DNA of 15,755 nt from Bacteroidales bacterium UBA6346 (GCA_002438905.1 DJSA01000152.1:1-15755), one strand, 5' to 3'. Positions 7,274 to 14,933 are shown, numbered from the stretch's first letter. Translations and numbers: made by a program. Notes: a model not told the origin generated them from the letters alone.

Positions 7274-8422
7274 CTATTCCTCATCTGGATCGAGGGTCGT
7301 GCTGCCACCATTCTTCCAAGGCTCAAGTGCAGCCGTGATATCAACAGTTTCAAGTCCGTAGATGACAGCCGTAACCTCATATGAGTAGCCTGCCTCAAAC
7401 GCAGTAGCGCCTTCAGGAGCACCTTTGATTTTCGCGATACTGATAGTCGTCTTATAAGGGTCTACTGTAGTTTGCGAATTATCCTTGCTCATATAAATAG
7501 TAAGCTCATACTCCTCGCCTGGAATGACCATAAGGCTCTCGCCAACAGAAACGGCATTGTCACGAGCTTCTGTGTATGCATCTGTCTTGACAGAAAGAAG
7601 TTCTTCCATGGCACCGCTTTCACCGCGCTGCTGAAGGAAGAGTTCCACGGGTGTTTCAGCGGGTGTTTCAGCGCTTTCGGTAGGAAGACGAAGACCTCTA
7701 TTCTCTCCGACGACAACAATGCTGCCAGTAGTCTTGGACTTAAGCGAAATTTTGTTGACGCTGATGAGGTTGGCAGACTCTGAACCTGCGACAATCTTGA
7801 AAGTGAACCTTGAGAGCAGATGCTTGAAAGAAAGAGTCGGCTGCACACCGCGACGTGCTGCGTATGCACTGTAAGCACGCTCCGCTGTAACCTTGTCGGT
7901 AGCTTTGGCTGCATCGATGTCGGTCTGCTGGTCAGCCTTGGCAATCATCAGATCTTGGGAGCCGTCGATGGTGAATGGGACAGATATTTCCGTTTCCGTC
8001 TTAACTGGCGCACTCGTTTCGGCACCATCAGTGAAATAGCCATAGAAGTCATAATTGATACCTGAAGCGTAGTAGAACGGCTCATCGGCTGCAGCCGCAT
8101 TAGTCACAGAGAGTACACCCTTTGGTACGCCAGCTGGAGCTGTTGCGGAAACATTGTCGATGAACGCAGTAGTAGTAAAGTCAGTCACTGTTCTTTCAAA
8201 TCCATAGATTTTGAGTTCCTGACCGTTCCAGACATTGCTCTTTTCATCTGATCCACCGACAGAGCCAACAGACTTCACGCGGACATCCAGCGGTGATCCG
8301 ATTCCGAACTGCACAGCAACAGGACCGTCTTCTACAGTTTCAACTGGCGTCACAGACGACTTTGAGCAAGCTGCCAAAGATGCAATGGCAACCGCTGCTG
8401 CAAATAAATGATACTTTTTCAT
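7274..8422 (-). CDS. Fimbrillin-family lipoprotein (Mfa-like pilin), second of three
   Basis: From the second ATG the product has 382 residues (a first ATG at 8428 adds two). The signal peptide ends in the lipobox LAAC (Cys19). Pilin features include VAVQFG, NYDFYGYFTDG, FTIDGSQDLMIAKAD, PTLSFKHLLSRFTFKIV, LKSKTTGSIVVVGENRG and the C-terminal YSYEVTAVIYGLETVDI with LEPWKNGG. It matches the preceding pilin along most of its length, so the two are a tandem duplication. It differs in having no Arg, and only Lys21 as a basic residue, between the lipidated Cys and the first strand, so the usual arginine processing site is missing. The gene has the longest spacer in the pilin block, an AT-rich 51-57 nt leader, and an ATG start, which may favour higher or separate expression. 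Confidence 0.88.
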   Translation of the reverse strand: MKKYHLFAAAVAIASLAACSKSSVTPVETVEDGPVAVQFGIGSPLDVRVKSVGSVGGSDEKSNVWNGQELKIYGFERTVTDFTTTAFIDNVSATAPAGVPKGVLSVTNAAAADEPFYYASGINYDFYGYFTDGAETSAPVKTETEISVPFTIDGSQDLMIAKADQQTDIDAAKATDKVTAERAYSAYAARRGVQPTLSFKHLLSRFTFKIVAGSESANLISVNKISLKSKTTGSIVVVGENRGLRLPTESAETPAETPVELFLQQRGESGAMEELLSVKTDAYTEARDNAVSVGESLMVIPGEEYELTIYMSKDNSQTTVDPYKTTISIAKIKGAPEGATAFEAGYSYEVTAVIYGLETVDITAALEPWKNGGSTTLDPDEE

Positions 8423-8479
8423 AACCATTTGTGTTTAAGGTTTATAAAATGATTTTTGTTAATAAATATATGTTTTTGA

Positions 8480-9661
8480 TTATCGGTATTTATCCTCCTC
8501 ATCCACGGTGATGCGTCCTCCCGTTCCCCACGCCTCAATCTCCACAGCGGGACGGACATCCATCATTCCATATATGCCCAACCTCACAACATACTGATGC
8601 CCAGCCTCGAAGCCTCCGCCTCTGCTGAGCCGGAACGATGTCCTGCCGGTATGTGTGTTCCACTTCTCTTCTTTAAGACCAAGTTCTATCTCATATTCTG
8701 TGTCAGGCGCCAAAAGCAATGAACCTCCGACCTGAATATGCGGGCGCTCGTAGAGGGCATCGCTGAAATCCCCGTGATAGTCAGTGTGGTAGACATCCTG
8801 TTTCAACGGACTTCCGTCTGCCTCAGCGAGGTCGAGCCAGTTCAAGACCTTTGTAGAAGAAAAATCAACGCCGGTGCCTGCATCGTCGCGACTGACAACT
8901 ATGAAATCTCCGGAAGTCTTAGTCTTTACTCTTATAGAATTGATTATCACCGTATTCGACATATCTCCGGCAGGGTACATCTCGAAGCGTAGCCGTGTCA
9001 GATGATGACGAAACTCCAGCATAGGCGTAATTCCGCGCTTCGCTGTGTATGAACTGAAGGCATATTTCCTCAGCATCTCGATCTCCGTATCGGAAAAATG
9101 CGAGTTTGCAAGCACAGCATCTGAAATTCTGGCAGTTCCAGTCATAAGATCCGTGCATCCGTCAATGACCACGGGAAAACTAATCTTGTCACGTGAACGC
9201 ACGACCGGGCCACTAGAAACATTAGGAGCATCAATGTAATAGGCATAAAAGTCATAGGCCGTCTTACCGCTCGGATAGTAGACATCATTGCCAGAGTCAG
9301 CCCAAGCGAGATATTCGTCCGTGCCGCTGTAAGCCGCTCTACGGCCAGCCAGGTTTCCAGAGTCGTCAACAGATCCGTCAACAAGACAATCTTCTCCTGA
9401 AACCGCTGTAGCGGTAAATGGGGCATCCTTTCTAAAAGCATAGACATAGACGTCCACATCTTTCCATGGACGTCCGTCATTGCCGTCCACAGCTCCGCTT
9501 CCCTTTGTGTACGAGACGCCGTCTCCCATTCCGATCATGACGGGAACACGAAGGCCATCGTCATAATCATCATAGTCGCTATCCAACAGCCCGCGCCACG
9601 AGTTGTCGGTACAAGCGATCAGCATAAGCATAGAAAGCAATATGAGCACATACTTTTTCAA
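8480..9661 (-). CDS. Fimbrillin-family lipoprotein (Mfa-like pilin), first of three, TTG start
   Basis: The 393-residue product has a lipoprotein signal peptide (MKKYVLILLSMLMLIAC, Cys17), an Asp/Tyr-rich spacer (SDYDDYDDG), then Arg38 before the first strand VPVMIG. Fimbrillin elements are AYDFYAYYIDA, VVIDGCTDLMTGTAR, PMLEFRHHLTRLRFEM, VKTKTSGDFIVVSRDD, and the C-terminal HQYVVRLGIYGMMDV with IEAWGTGGRITVDEE. It is the closest relative of the next pilin downstream. Translation starts at TTG, 1 nt after the TAG of the DUF5119-like gene. An in-frame stop 12 nt upstream rules out an earlier start, and a later ATG would destroy the signal peptide. The lipid signal and Arg38-Val39 site suggest type V pilin maturation. 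Whether it is a major or minor subunit is not known. Confidence 0.87.
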   Translation of the reverse strand: MKKYVLILLSMLMLIACTDNSWRGLLDSDYDDYDDGLRVPVMIGMGDGVSYTKGSGAVDGNDGRPWKDVDVYVYAFRKDAPFTATAVSGEDCLVDGSVDDSGNLAGRRAAYSGTDEYLAWADSGNDVYYPSGKTAYDFYAYYIDAPNVSSGPVVRSRDKISFPVVIDGCTDLMTGTARISDAVLANSHFSDTEIEMLRKYAFSSYTAKRGITPMLEFRHHLTRLRFEMYPAGDMSNTVIINSIRVKTKTSGDFIVVSRDDAGTGVDFSSTKVLNWLDLAEADGSPLKQDVYHTDYHGDFSDALYERPHIQVGGSLLLAPDTEYEIELGLKEEKWNTHTGRTSFRLSRGGGFEAGHQYVVRLGIYGMMDVRPAVEIEAWGTGGRITVDEEDKYR

Positions 9662-9662
9662 A

Positions 9663-10706
9663 CTATATCTCTATATCTATACTATCACTGTCAAACCACC
9701 CCTCAACGCTGCCTGAACCTGAGCCAGACGAGCTGAAACTCCCTGCTCCTATCGTCAGCGGCTCCGCAACCTCAAGAACGGCGGAACGGCGGGAAATTCT
9801 GTAACCATCAGTACCGGGTATGCGCTCCATAAGCGAAGCCGATGTTATCAGGTTGCCGATATTCATCGCCGGGCGCAGCACTTTCCGCACGCCATCCTTT
9901 TCCGCCGTCACGGCAAGACGCATAATGCCCGGACCAGTGTACAAGCTGACGTTCTCCGATGGGAAAAGGCCGGGTATGCCGGCCGTACCCTCATAGTGCC
10001 CTCCCGATGGTGACATCCTGAAAATCACCCGCGCCATGTCATCCATATCAACTGCTCCCGTCAGCAGGCTGAAACCTGCCGGAACCCCCGAAATCTCCGC
10101 GACGACGGAAACGATGTCAACTCCGGTTTCTGTCTCAAGATTAACAACGAAAGTTATGTCCTGGAGCATTGGATGCATGGCAAAGTTGAATGCATTGTCC
10201 TGAGTGTCCGAGACGTTCCCTTTCTGAGAAGCGCACCAGAGCGGAACTGAATGGCGGACAAAACGGTAGGCAGCATTAAAATCAAGCCTGGAGCCCTGTC
10301 TAAGTTCTTCCAGCTCATCCTCCGGCAAGTCTTTCAGGCTCGCCTTGAAGTCCAGCATGGAAACCTTAGGGTCAGAAATGAAAGTATCAAGTCCCGAGAA
10401 ATTATAATTGTCACGGTCACGGGTGTAGGCAAGCATGATATAATCCCCATAAACGGCGGAACTGTCATGGTCATTGTCCGGCAGATAATTCCCCGAAGCA
10501 TCAAGCTCGAAGGCATAGCGAATCACATCCGGCACACGATTTATGTCAACGAAGACCGTATCAGGACGTCCCTCACCGGCAATGGCATCCCATTCGAGAG
10601 CAAAAGCAATCTTCGAGGCATCAGAAATTTCCGCAGTCTTCAAATCAAGCATCACGCAAGACGAAACAACCGAGCAAAAGACAAGTGCAGACAATACCTT
10701 TTTCAT
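9663..10706 (-). CDS. DUF5119-like fimbrial-locus lipoprotein
   Basis: The 347-residue product has a lipoprotein signal peptide (MKKVLSALVFCSVVSSC; Cys17 is the likely lipid site, Cys11 a less likely one). The order of elements resembles DUF5119 proteins found next to Bacteroidota fimbrillins: IAFALEWDAI, a central acidic region with YIMLAYTRDRDNYNF, then TFVVNLETETGVD, VVAEISGVPAGFSLLTG and VIFRMSPSG. The family assignment is from recognition of the pattern and is moderately sure. Such proteins are thought to be anchor, tip or accessory subunits of the pilus. Residues about 322-333 form a Gly/Ser-rich linker (GSFSSSGSGSGS) before a final strand-like GWFDSDSIDIEI. The ATG overlaps the stop of the upstream gene (ATGA), and the next gene starts 1 nt after its TAG, so it is tightly coupled on both sides. 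Confidence 0.72.
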   Translation of the reverse strand: MKKVLSALVFCSVVSSCVMLDLKTAEISDASKIAFALEWDAIAGEGRPDTVFVDINRVPDVIRYAFELDASGNYLPDNDHDSSAVYGDYIMLAYTRDRDNYNFSGLDTFISDPKVSMLDFKASLKDLPEDELEELRQGSRLDFNAAYRFVRHSVPLWCASQKGNVSDTQDNAFNFAMHPMLQDITFVVNLETETGVDIVSVVAEISGVPAGFSLLTGAVDMDDMARVIFRMSPSGGHYEGTAGIPGLFPSENVSLYTGPGIMRLAVTAEKDGVRKVLRPAMNIGNLITSASLMERIPGTDGYRISRRSAVLEVAEPLTIGAGSFSSSGSGSGSVEGWFDSDSIDIEI

Positions 10707-11566
10707 TCTCCCTTCCCTCCCTCATCTTTCACAGCCGAACCTCTTTTCTTTGCCGCATGCGCCTCTTTCCTCAACCTTCGCTCCTCGTCACGCTTTTCTT
10801 TCGCTGCCCGTCTTGCATCCTCTCTTTCCTGCTTCAAAATCATCTTCTGGGCATCAACTTTCTTGTATTTGTCCTTGATTGACATCGTCCTGAACACGAA
10901 GCATGCCTTTAATTCCGAAACAATGGGAAACGGGCAGAGGTGCATGCCCTGGGAACGCTCCGAGACAACGGCATAGTCGGAGCCGCTGCGGTTCATCGTA
11001 AACGAATCGTATGATGTCACGCCCAGCCCGACCGCCACGCCGAGTTCAAAATCAATCACAAAACGCCGGTAGACGTACAGAGGAATGTCATATCCGAAAA
11101 TGGCTCCTGCACCGAAAAGCGGGCCCTGAATGCCGTAGGTTCCCGGTTTTATTGAATATGTACCTCCTTGGACGTAGGCCCCGAGAAAAAACACTCTCTC
11201 TTTGGGCGCAGAATTTTCCTTGGGCTTCAAACGAAACCACCGACGAAATTCCGGACGCAGTTCAAACATGTTGAAGACAAGTTCCGGCGGGGTATTGTGC
11301 CACGTGTTCCAATTGTATTTCAACGTGAGTCCTAACGATATTCTATTATATGGAGAGGAGGACAAATCAAATTCGGCATTTACATTCGGTACGGTACAGA
11401 GAAGCTCCAAAGCATTTACCCGGAACGCCCATCGGTCAATCCCGGACACTCGGTCAGATTCAGCAACGCCCAAACGCCCGCCCAAATTCGATTGGGCCGG
11501 AAGCGCGAATGACGCCAGGAGCATGGTCATAATGACCGCCACCACATATCGTTCAGCTCCTCTCAC
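10703..11566 (-). CDS. DUF3575-family protein with charged C-terminal tail, first gene of the operon
   Basis: The 287-residue protein has a signal peptide (to about residue 25, SFALPAQ) and the DUF3575 core: WAFRVNALELLCTVPNVNAEF, ISLGLTLKYNWNTWHN, FELRPEFRRWFRL, VFFLGAYVQGGTYSI, GPLFGAGAIFGYDIPLY and VIDFELGVAVGLGV. After the barrel, residues about 228-287 are an Arg/Lys/Glu/Ala-rich stretch (KYKKVDAQ, ILKQEREDARRAAKEKRD and on) likely to be a long charged helix or coiled coil in the periplasm. Charged tails of this kind are known in DUF3575 proteins of fimbrial loci. The start is GTG; a later ATG at 11530 would shorten the signal peptide. It is the first gene after a good promoter candidate and overlaps the next gene by 4 nt. 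It probably forms part of the outer-membrane base of the fimbria, which is inference. Confidence 0.85.
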   Translation of the reverse strand: MRGAERYVVAVIMTMLLASFALPAQSNLGGRLGVAESDRVSGIDRWAFRVNALELLCTVPNVNAEFDLSSSPYNRISLGLTLKYNWNTWHNTPPELVFNMFELRPEFRRWFRLKPKENSAPKERVFFLGAYVQGGTYSIKPGTYGIQGPLFGAGAIFGYDIPLYVYRRFVIDFELGVAVGLGVTSYDSFTMNRSGSDYAVVSERSQGMHLCPFPIVSELKACFVFRTMSIKDKYKKVDAQKMILKQEREDARRAAKEKRDEERRLRKEAHAAKKRGSAVKDEGGKGE

Positions 11567-11601
11567 TTGCAGATTTTTTCGTTTTTCAGTCCTTTCCAGG
11601 A

Positions 11602-11634
11602 CAAAGTTTCGGTTAAATGGTTCAATAGGTCAAA
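11602..11634 (-). promoter_or_regulatory. Candidate promoter of the fimbrial operon
   Basis: On the minus strand TTTG (11634-11631) is followed after exactly 21 bp by AAACTTTG (11609-11602), a 7 of 8 match to the Bacteroides -7 element TAnnTTTG. Transcription would start near 11595 and give a leader of roughly 30 nt before the GTG. The palindrome GTCCT-TTCC-AGGAC (11589-11602) covers the end of the -7 box and the predicted start site and could be an operator or leader hairpin. Two perfect TAAATTTG boxes lie further upstream (11641-11648 and 11680-11687) but lack a TTTG at the right distance. Confidence 0.5.
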
Positions 11635-11715
11635 CAAGGGCAAATTTAGTAATTTTTCCCAATATTCTTAATTTTTTGTCAAATTTAATCGTTTTTGAAG
11701 TTTTCCATACATAAA

Positions 11716-11747
11716 GCGGAGCACCTCGCCTCAGCGAAATGCTCCGC
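11716..11747 (-). terminator. Hairpin terminator after the M16 peptidase gene
   Basis: GCGGAGCA (11716-11723) pairs with TGCTCCGC (11740-11747), with a further TCGC/GCGA pairing inside the loop. It begins about 27 nt downstream of the M16 stop codon and before the fimbrial promoter. On the minus strand it is followed only by TTTATG, so the T-run is weak, but stem strength and position fit a terminator that separates the peptidase gene from the fimbrial operon. Confidence 0.65.
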
Positions 11748-11773
11748 AAATTTGCGAAATTTCCCCCCCCCGC

Positions 11774-14677
11774 CTAGTAGCCAAAAATTTCCTCAAGTGA
11801 AACTGTCTTGACCGGTCCTAGAGTGCTAAGGAATTCTGTGTCAAGATCCCTTATGTCACCGAGGATGGCGTAGGTATAGTGGCGGTCCTTCACCCACTCT
11901 GTCTGAACTTCATTAACATCTTTGAGGGTCATGTTCTGAAGTGCCTCGAAGATTTCCTTGTCGAGAGGCTCGGAAAGGCCGAGGTCACGGCAGTTGATGT
12001 AGCTGTTCAGAACGCCCATGCCGATTGTCCGGGAGGTGCGCAGATTCGCGATGAGCGACTCCTTCGCAATCTTGAACGCGGCCTCGGACTCCGGAAGATT
12101 GTTGATGATGGCATCGAATGCCTCGACAGCCTGTTTCATCTTGTCGTTCTGGGTGGCGATGAATGCCATGTAGTAGTACTTGCCGTCACGGTAGTATGGA
12201 GAAATCAGCGATGCCCATGCCGAATATGCAAGACCGCGCGCCTCTCGCATCTCCTGGAACACGATGCTGTTCATTCCACCGCCGAAGTAGCTGTTGTAGA
12301 GGTCGATTCCAGCCTCAGAAGCCGGATTGTAACTGCGTCCATCGCATGAATACTGGATGTAGTAGAGCTGTTTTGCATCATATTGAGCCATCACTACGGA
12401 ATTGTCGGCTGTCGTCTGATAGACTGGCCATTGGATGCCGGTGTCTTCAAGGGACTTACCTTTTATGATATGCACTTCGGCAAGAGCATCTTTGAGGGAT
12501 TTCTCGGATGCCGGACCATAGTAGACGACCTCATGCTTTTTGTCGAAAAGTCCGCGGACCTTGGCAAGCAACTCGTCCGAGGTAAGGGAAAGAATCCTCT
12601 CGTTGGAGAGAGTGCTGCGGCGTATGGCATCTCCCCCGAGCTGGGTGTACCTCTGAAGGGCACGGAAACAGCTCTGCTGGTTGAGCTTGCTATCAGCCCT
12701 ATCCTTGAGCATGTCGGCCTTGAGACCTTCAAGAATCGTCTCGTCGCCCTGCGCATTGTAAATCACGTCCTCAACGATTGCCATCACGTCTTTCATCGAG
12801 TCCCCGAGTCCTTCCATTGTGACGTATGTTCTTGTGTTTCCGACGTACACATTATAATCTGCCGCGAGGTCATAGAGTTCCTTCGCAATCTCGTCGTGAC
12901 TCTTGGTTGCCGTGCCGAGGTAGGAAAGATAGTTCAGCGCAAACGAAAGTTCAGGATCCTGCTCACGGTTGATGTCGAATACATATTCGAGGTTGAACAG
13001 GCCGTTAGTTTCGTTCTTTTTATAGAGAACTTCCATTCCGTCAGCCACCGCAAACTTTGACATTTCCTTGTCGAAGTTCACGAACACTGGCTCAATCGGC
13101 TTGACTTCCGTGTTCTGAATCTCAGTGAGGAACTCGGACTGACGGTCGCGGTTTGTGACGATAGGTGTAATCTTCGGAGCGGAGATCTTCTTCACGGTCT
13201 TGTCTTCGCCCTGTCTCTTGTTAATTACCACGTAGTTGTCAGCACCGAGATATTCGTTAGCCCAAGCAACGACGTCTTCCTTTGTCACTTTAGAACAGCG
13301 GTCAATCTTGGCCACGCAGTCTGCCCAGTCCTCACCGTCAATGAATGCGTTGACATAGCTCATAGCCCTCTGGTCGTTGTCCTCAAGACCCGCCATGTAG
13401 TCCTTCCTGAAATTGTTGACAGATGCCTTGATTAGTTCCTCGTCAAAGTCACCCGCGCGAAGCTTCGCGACCTGTTCGAGAAGCACCTCACGAACCTGTT
13501 CAAGTGTCTGTCCCTGTTTAGGATAACCGACCATCAGAAACATTCCGTAGTCCGGCATATTGTTGCTGAATCCGTATGAGGCGAGCACCTTCTGCTGCTG
13601 GTTCACGTTCAGGTCGAGCATTCCTGCCTTGCCGTTATAGACTATCGACGACGCAATCTCCGCGACATCGTTTGACTTGTCAGCGGCAGCCGGCAGTCTC
13701 CAGGCAAGGTAGACATACTCCGACTCAAGTCCATAGACATCACGAACTTCCGGAGCCGTAATCGCTGCCTCAGGCTCAAACTCAAGCTTCGGAAGCTCAG
13801 GGTTCGGCTTCATTCCACCGAAATACTCCTTTATTATAGACATCATCTCGTCCGGATCAAAATCTCCGGAGAGGCAGATTGCCATGTTGTTCGGCACATA
13901 CCACGTCTTGTGATAAGCCTTCACATTGGTGATTGACGGATTCTTCAGATGCTCCTGAGTACCGAGAACCGTCTGTGTTCCGTAAGGATGATGAGGGAAA
14001 AGCGCTGCAAGGACAGCCTCGTACATCTTGCGGTTGTCCTTCGTGAGGGACATGTTCTTCTCCTCGTAAATCGTCTCAAGTTCCGTGTGGAATCCGCGGA
14101 TTACCGGATGCTGGAAACGATCGGCCTGAATCTTCGCCCAATTCTCAATCTGGTTGGACGGAATATTCTCCACATACACGGTCTCATCGGTCGAGGTGAA
14201 CGCATTTGTCCCGTCAGCTCCGATCATTGACATGAGCTTGTCATATTCGTTAGGAATCGCAATCTTCGATGCTTCATAGCTGATGGAGTCTATCTTGTGA
14301 TAGATCGCCGCTCTCTCCGCCTCGTCGATGGTCTTTCTGTAAACCTCGAAAAGGTTCTCAATTTCATCGAGCATAGGCTTTTCTTCCGCATAGTCGCTCG
14401 TTCCGAACTGCTCGGTGCCCTTGAACATGAGGTGCTCAAAATAATGAGCAAGACCGGTGGTCTCCGCCGGGTCGTTCTTTCCTCCGACCTTCACGGCGAT
14501 GTAGGTCTGGATTCTCGGAGTTTCCTTGTTGACGCTCATATAGACCTTCAGGCCATTGTCGAGCGTGTAGATCCGCGTGTGCATCGGATCGCCTTTCACT
14601 GTCTCATACTCTTTTGCGCAGGAGGATGAAACGAGCGCGGCAATCAACGTCGCCGCAATGAGAAATAAACGTTTCAT
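11774..14677 (-). CDS. M16-family (pitrilysin/insulinase-like) zinc metallopeptidase, lipoprotein
   Basis: From the chosen ATG the protein has 967 residues. It starts with a lipoprotein-like signal (MKRLFLIAATLIAALVSSSC, Cys20); an ATG at 14710 would add 11 residues ahead of this signal and is less likely. The first half is an active-type M16 domain with the inverted zinc motif HxxEH (H78, E81, H82 in GLAHYFEHLMFKGT). The third ligand lies in the Glu-rich cluster at 199-206 (ELETIYEE). The longer than usual gap between them comes from a helical insert at about 100-145. The second half (about 540-960) is a further M16-type region without HxxEH, including FGGGMNSIVFQEMREARGLAYSAW, the expected inactive partner domain. 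It is likely to degrade peptides in the periplasm or at the cell surface. It is on the same strand as the fimbrial operon but separated by a terminator. Confidence 0.93.
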   Translation of the reverse strand: MKRLFLIAATLIAALVSSSCAKEYETVKGDPMHTRIYTLDNGLKVYMSVNKETPRIQTYIAVKVGGKNDPAETTGLAHYFEHLMFKGTEQFGTSDYAEEKPMLDEIENLFEVYRKTIDEAERAAIYHKIDSISYEASKIAIPNEYDKLMSMIGADGTNAFTSTDETVYVENIPSNQIENWAKIQADRFQHPVIRGFHTELETIYEEKNMSLTKDNRKMYEAVLAALFPHHPYGTQTVLGTQEHLKNPSITNVKAYHKTWYVPNNMAICLSGDFDPDEMMSIIKEYFGGMKPNPELPKLEFEPEAAITAPEVRDVYGLESEYVYLAWRLPAAADKSNDVAEIASSIVYNGKAGMLDLNVNQQQKVLASYGFSNNMPDYGMFLMVGYPKQGQTLEQVREVLLEQVAKLRAGDFDEELIKASVNNFRKDYMAGLEDNDQRAMSYVNAFIDGEDWADCVAKIDRCSKVTKEDVVAWANEYLGADNYVVINKRQGEDKTVKKISAPKITPIVTNRDRQSEFLTEIQNTEVKPIEPVFVNFDKEMSKFAVADGMEVLYKKNETNGLFNLEYVFDINREQDPELSFALNYLSYLGTATKSHDEIAKELYDLAADYNVYVGNTRTYVTMEGLGDSMKDVMAIVEDVIYNAQGDETILEGLKADMLKDRADSKLNQQSCFRALQRYTQLGGDAIRRSTLSNERILSLTSDELLAKVRGLFDKKHEVVYYGPASEKSLKDALAEVHIIKGKSLEDTGIQWPVYQTTADNSVVMAQYDAKQLYYIQYSCDGRSYNPASEAGIDLYNSYFGGGMNSIVFQEMREARGLAYSAWASLISPYYRDGKYYYMAFIATQNDKMKQAVEAFDAIINNLPESEAAFKIAKESLIANLRTSRTIGMGVLNSYINCRDLGLSEPLDKEIFEALQNMTLKDVNEVQTEWVKDRHYTYAILGDIRDLDTEFLSTLGPVKTVSLEEIFGY

Positions 14678-14697
14678 ATTGATATACATTATATTAT

Positions 14698-14730
14698 ATA
14701 AATTATTCATCAGATTTTCATATCCTCAAA
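14698..14730 (-). promoter_or_regulatory. Possible promoter of the M16 peptidase gene
   Basis: On the minus strand TTTG (14730-14727) is followed after 21 bp by TAATTTAT (14705-14698), a partial match to TAnnTTTG, in an AT-rich stretch between the tRNA terminator and the ATG at 14677. The spacing is right, but the -7 element departs from consensus at two key positions, so this is only a candidate. Confidence 0.3.
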
Positions 14731-14740
14731 GATGCTTTCA

Positions 14741-14794
14741 AAAGAAAAAATCCCCGAAGACAACGGCACGCGATGCGCGAATCTTCGAGGATTT
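14741..14794 (-). terminator. Rho-independent terminator of the tRNA-Gly gene
   Basis: The arms 14782-14794 and 14748-14760 form a 13-bp stem whose only irregular pair is a G-U wobble when read on the minus strand, but a C-A mismatch on the plus strand. On the minus strand the stem runs into a T-rich tail (TTTTTT, C, TTT). Both facts orient it to the minus strand. It lies about 40 nt downstream of the tRNA and just before the M16 gene. Confidence 0.8.
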
Positions 14795-14833
14795 ATCTCC
14801 CTTGACATAGTCATTTGTCAATCAATTTTTCAG

Positions 14834-14905
14834 AGCGGGTGGCGAGAGTCGAACTCGTGGCCCTCGGCTTGGGAAGCCGATGCTCTACCACTGAGCTACA
14901 CCCGC
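14834..14905 (-). tRNA. tRNA-Gly (anticodon CCC)
   Basis: The minus strand folds into a complete cloverleaf. The acceptor stem is GCGGGTG/CACCCGC, the D arm GCTC-AGTGGTA-GAGC, the anticodon arm TCGGC-TTCCCAA-GCCGA, the variable loop has five bases (GGGCC), and the T arm carries TTCGACT, with one A-C mismatch at the base of its stem. The anticodon bases 34-36 are CCC, reading the glycine codon GGG. The discriminator base is T (14834). The 3' CCA is not encoded, as is common in this phylum. Transcription is from the promoter at 14934-14966, and the terminator follows. Confidence 0.97.
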
Positions 14906-14933
14906 TTTTCCTTTCCTCAAGCGGAACGGACTG

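Noticed and set aside
11763..11771. Run of nine C residues near the end of the M16 gene
   Set aside because: Such runs can cause phase variation, but this one lies after the stop codon and before the terminator, outside any coding or promoter region, so a length change would have no clear effect.
11566..11773. Invertible promoter, as known for some Bacteroides surface loci
   Set aside because: No pair of matching inverted repeats of useful length flanks the promoter; only short hairpins and direct repeats of the -7 box were found.
12383..13060. Plus-strand open frame (225 residues) opposite the M16 peptidase
   Set aside because: It lies wholly inside a well-supported M16 gene on the other strand and has no family features.
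14834..14905. tRNA-Gly as the attachment site of a genomic island carrying the fimbrial genes
   Set aside because: No integrase gene is present and no copy of the tRNA 3' end was seen elsewhere in the window. An M16 gene and two terminators also lie between the tRNA and the fimbrial operon.
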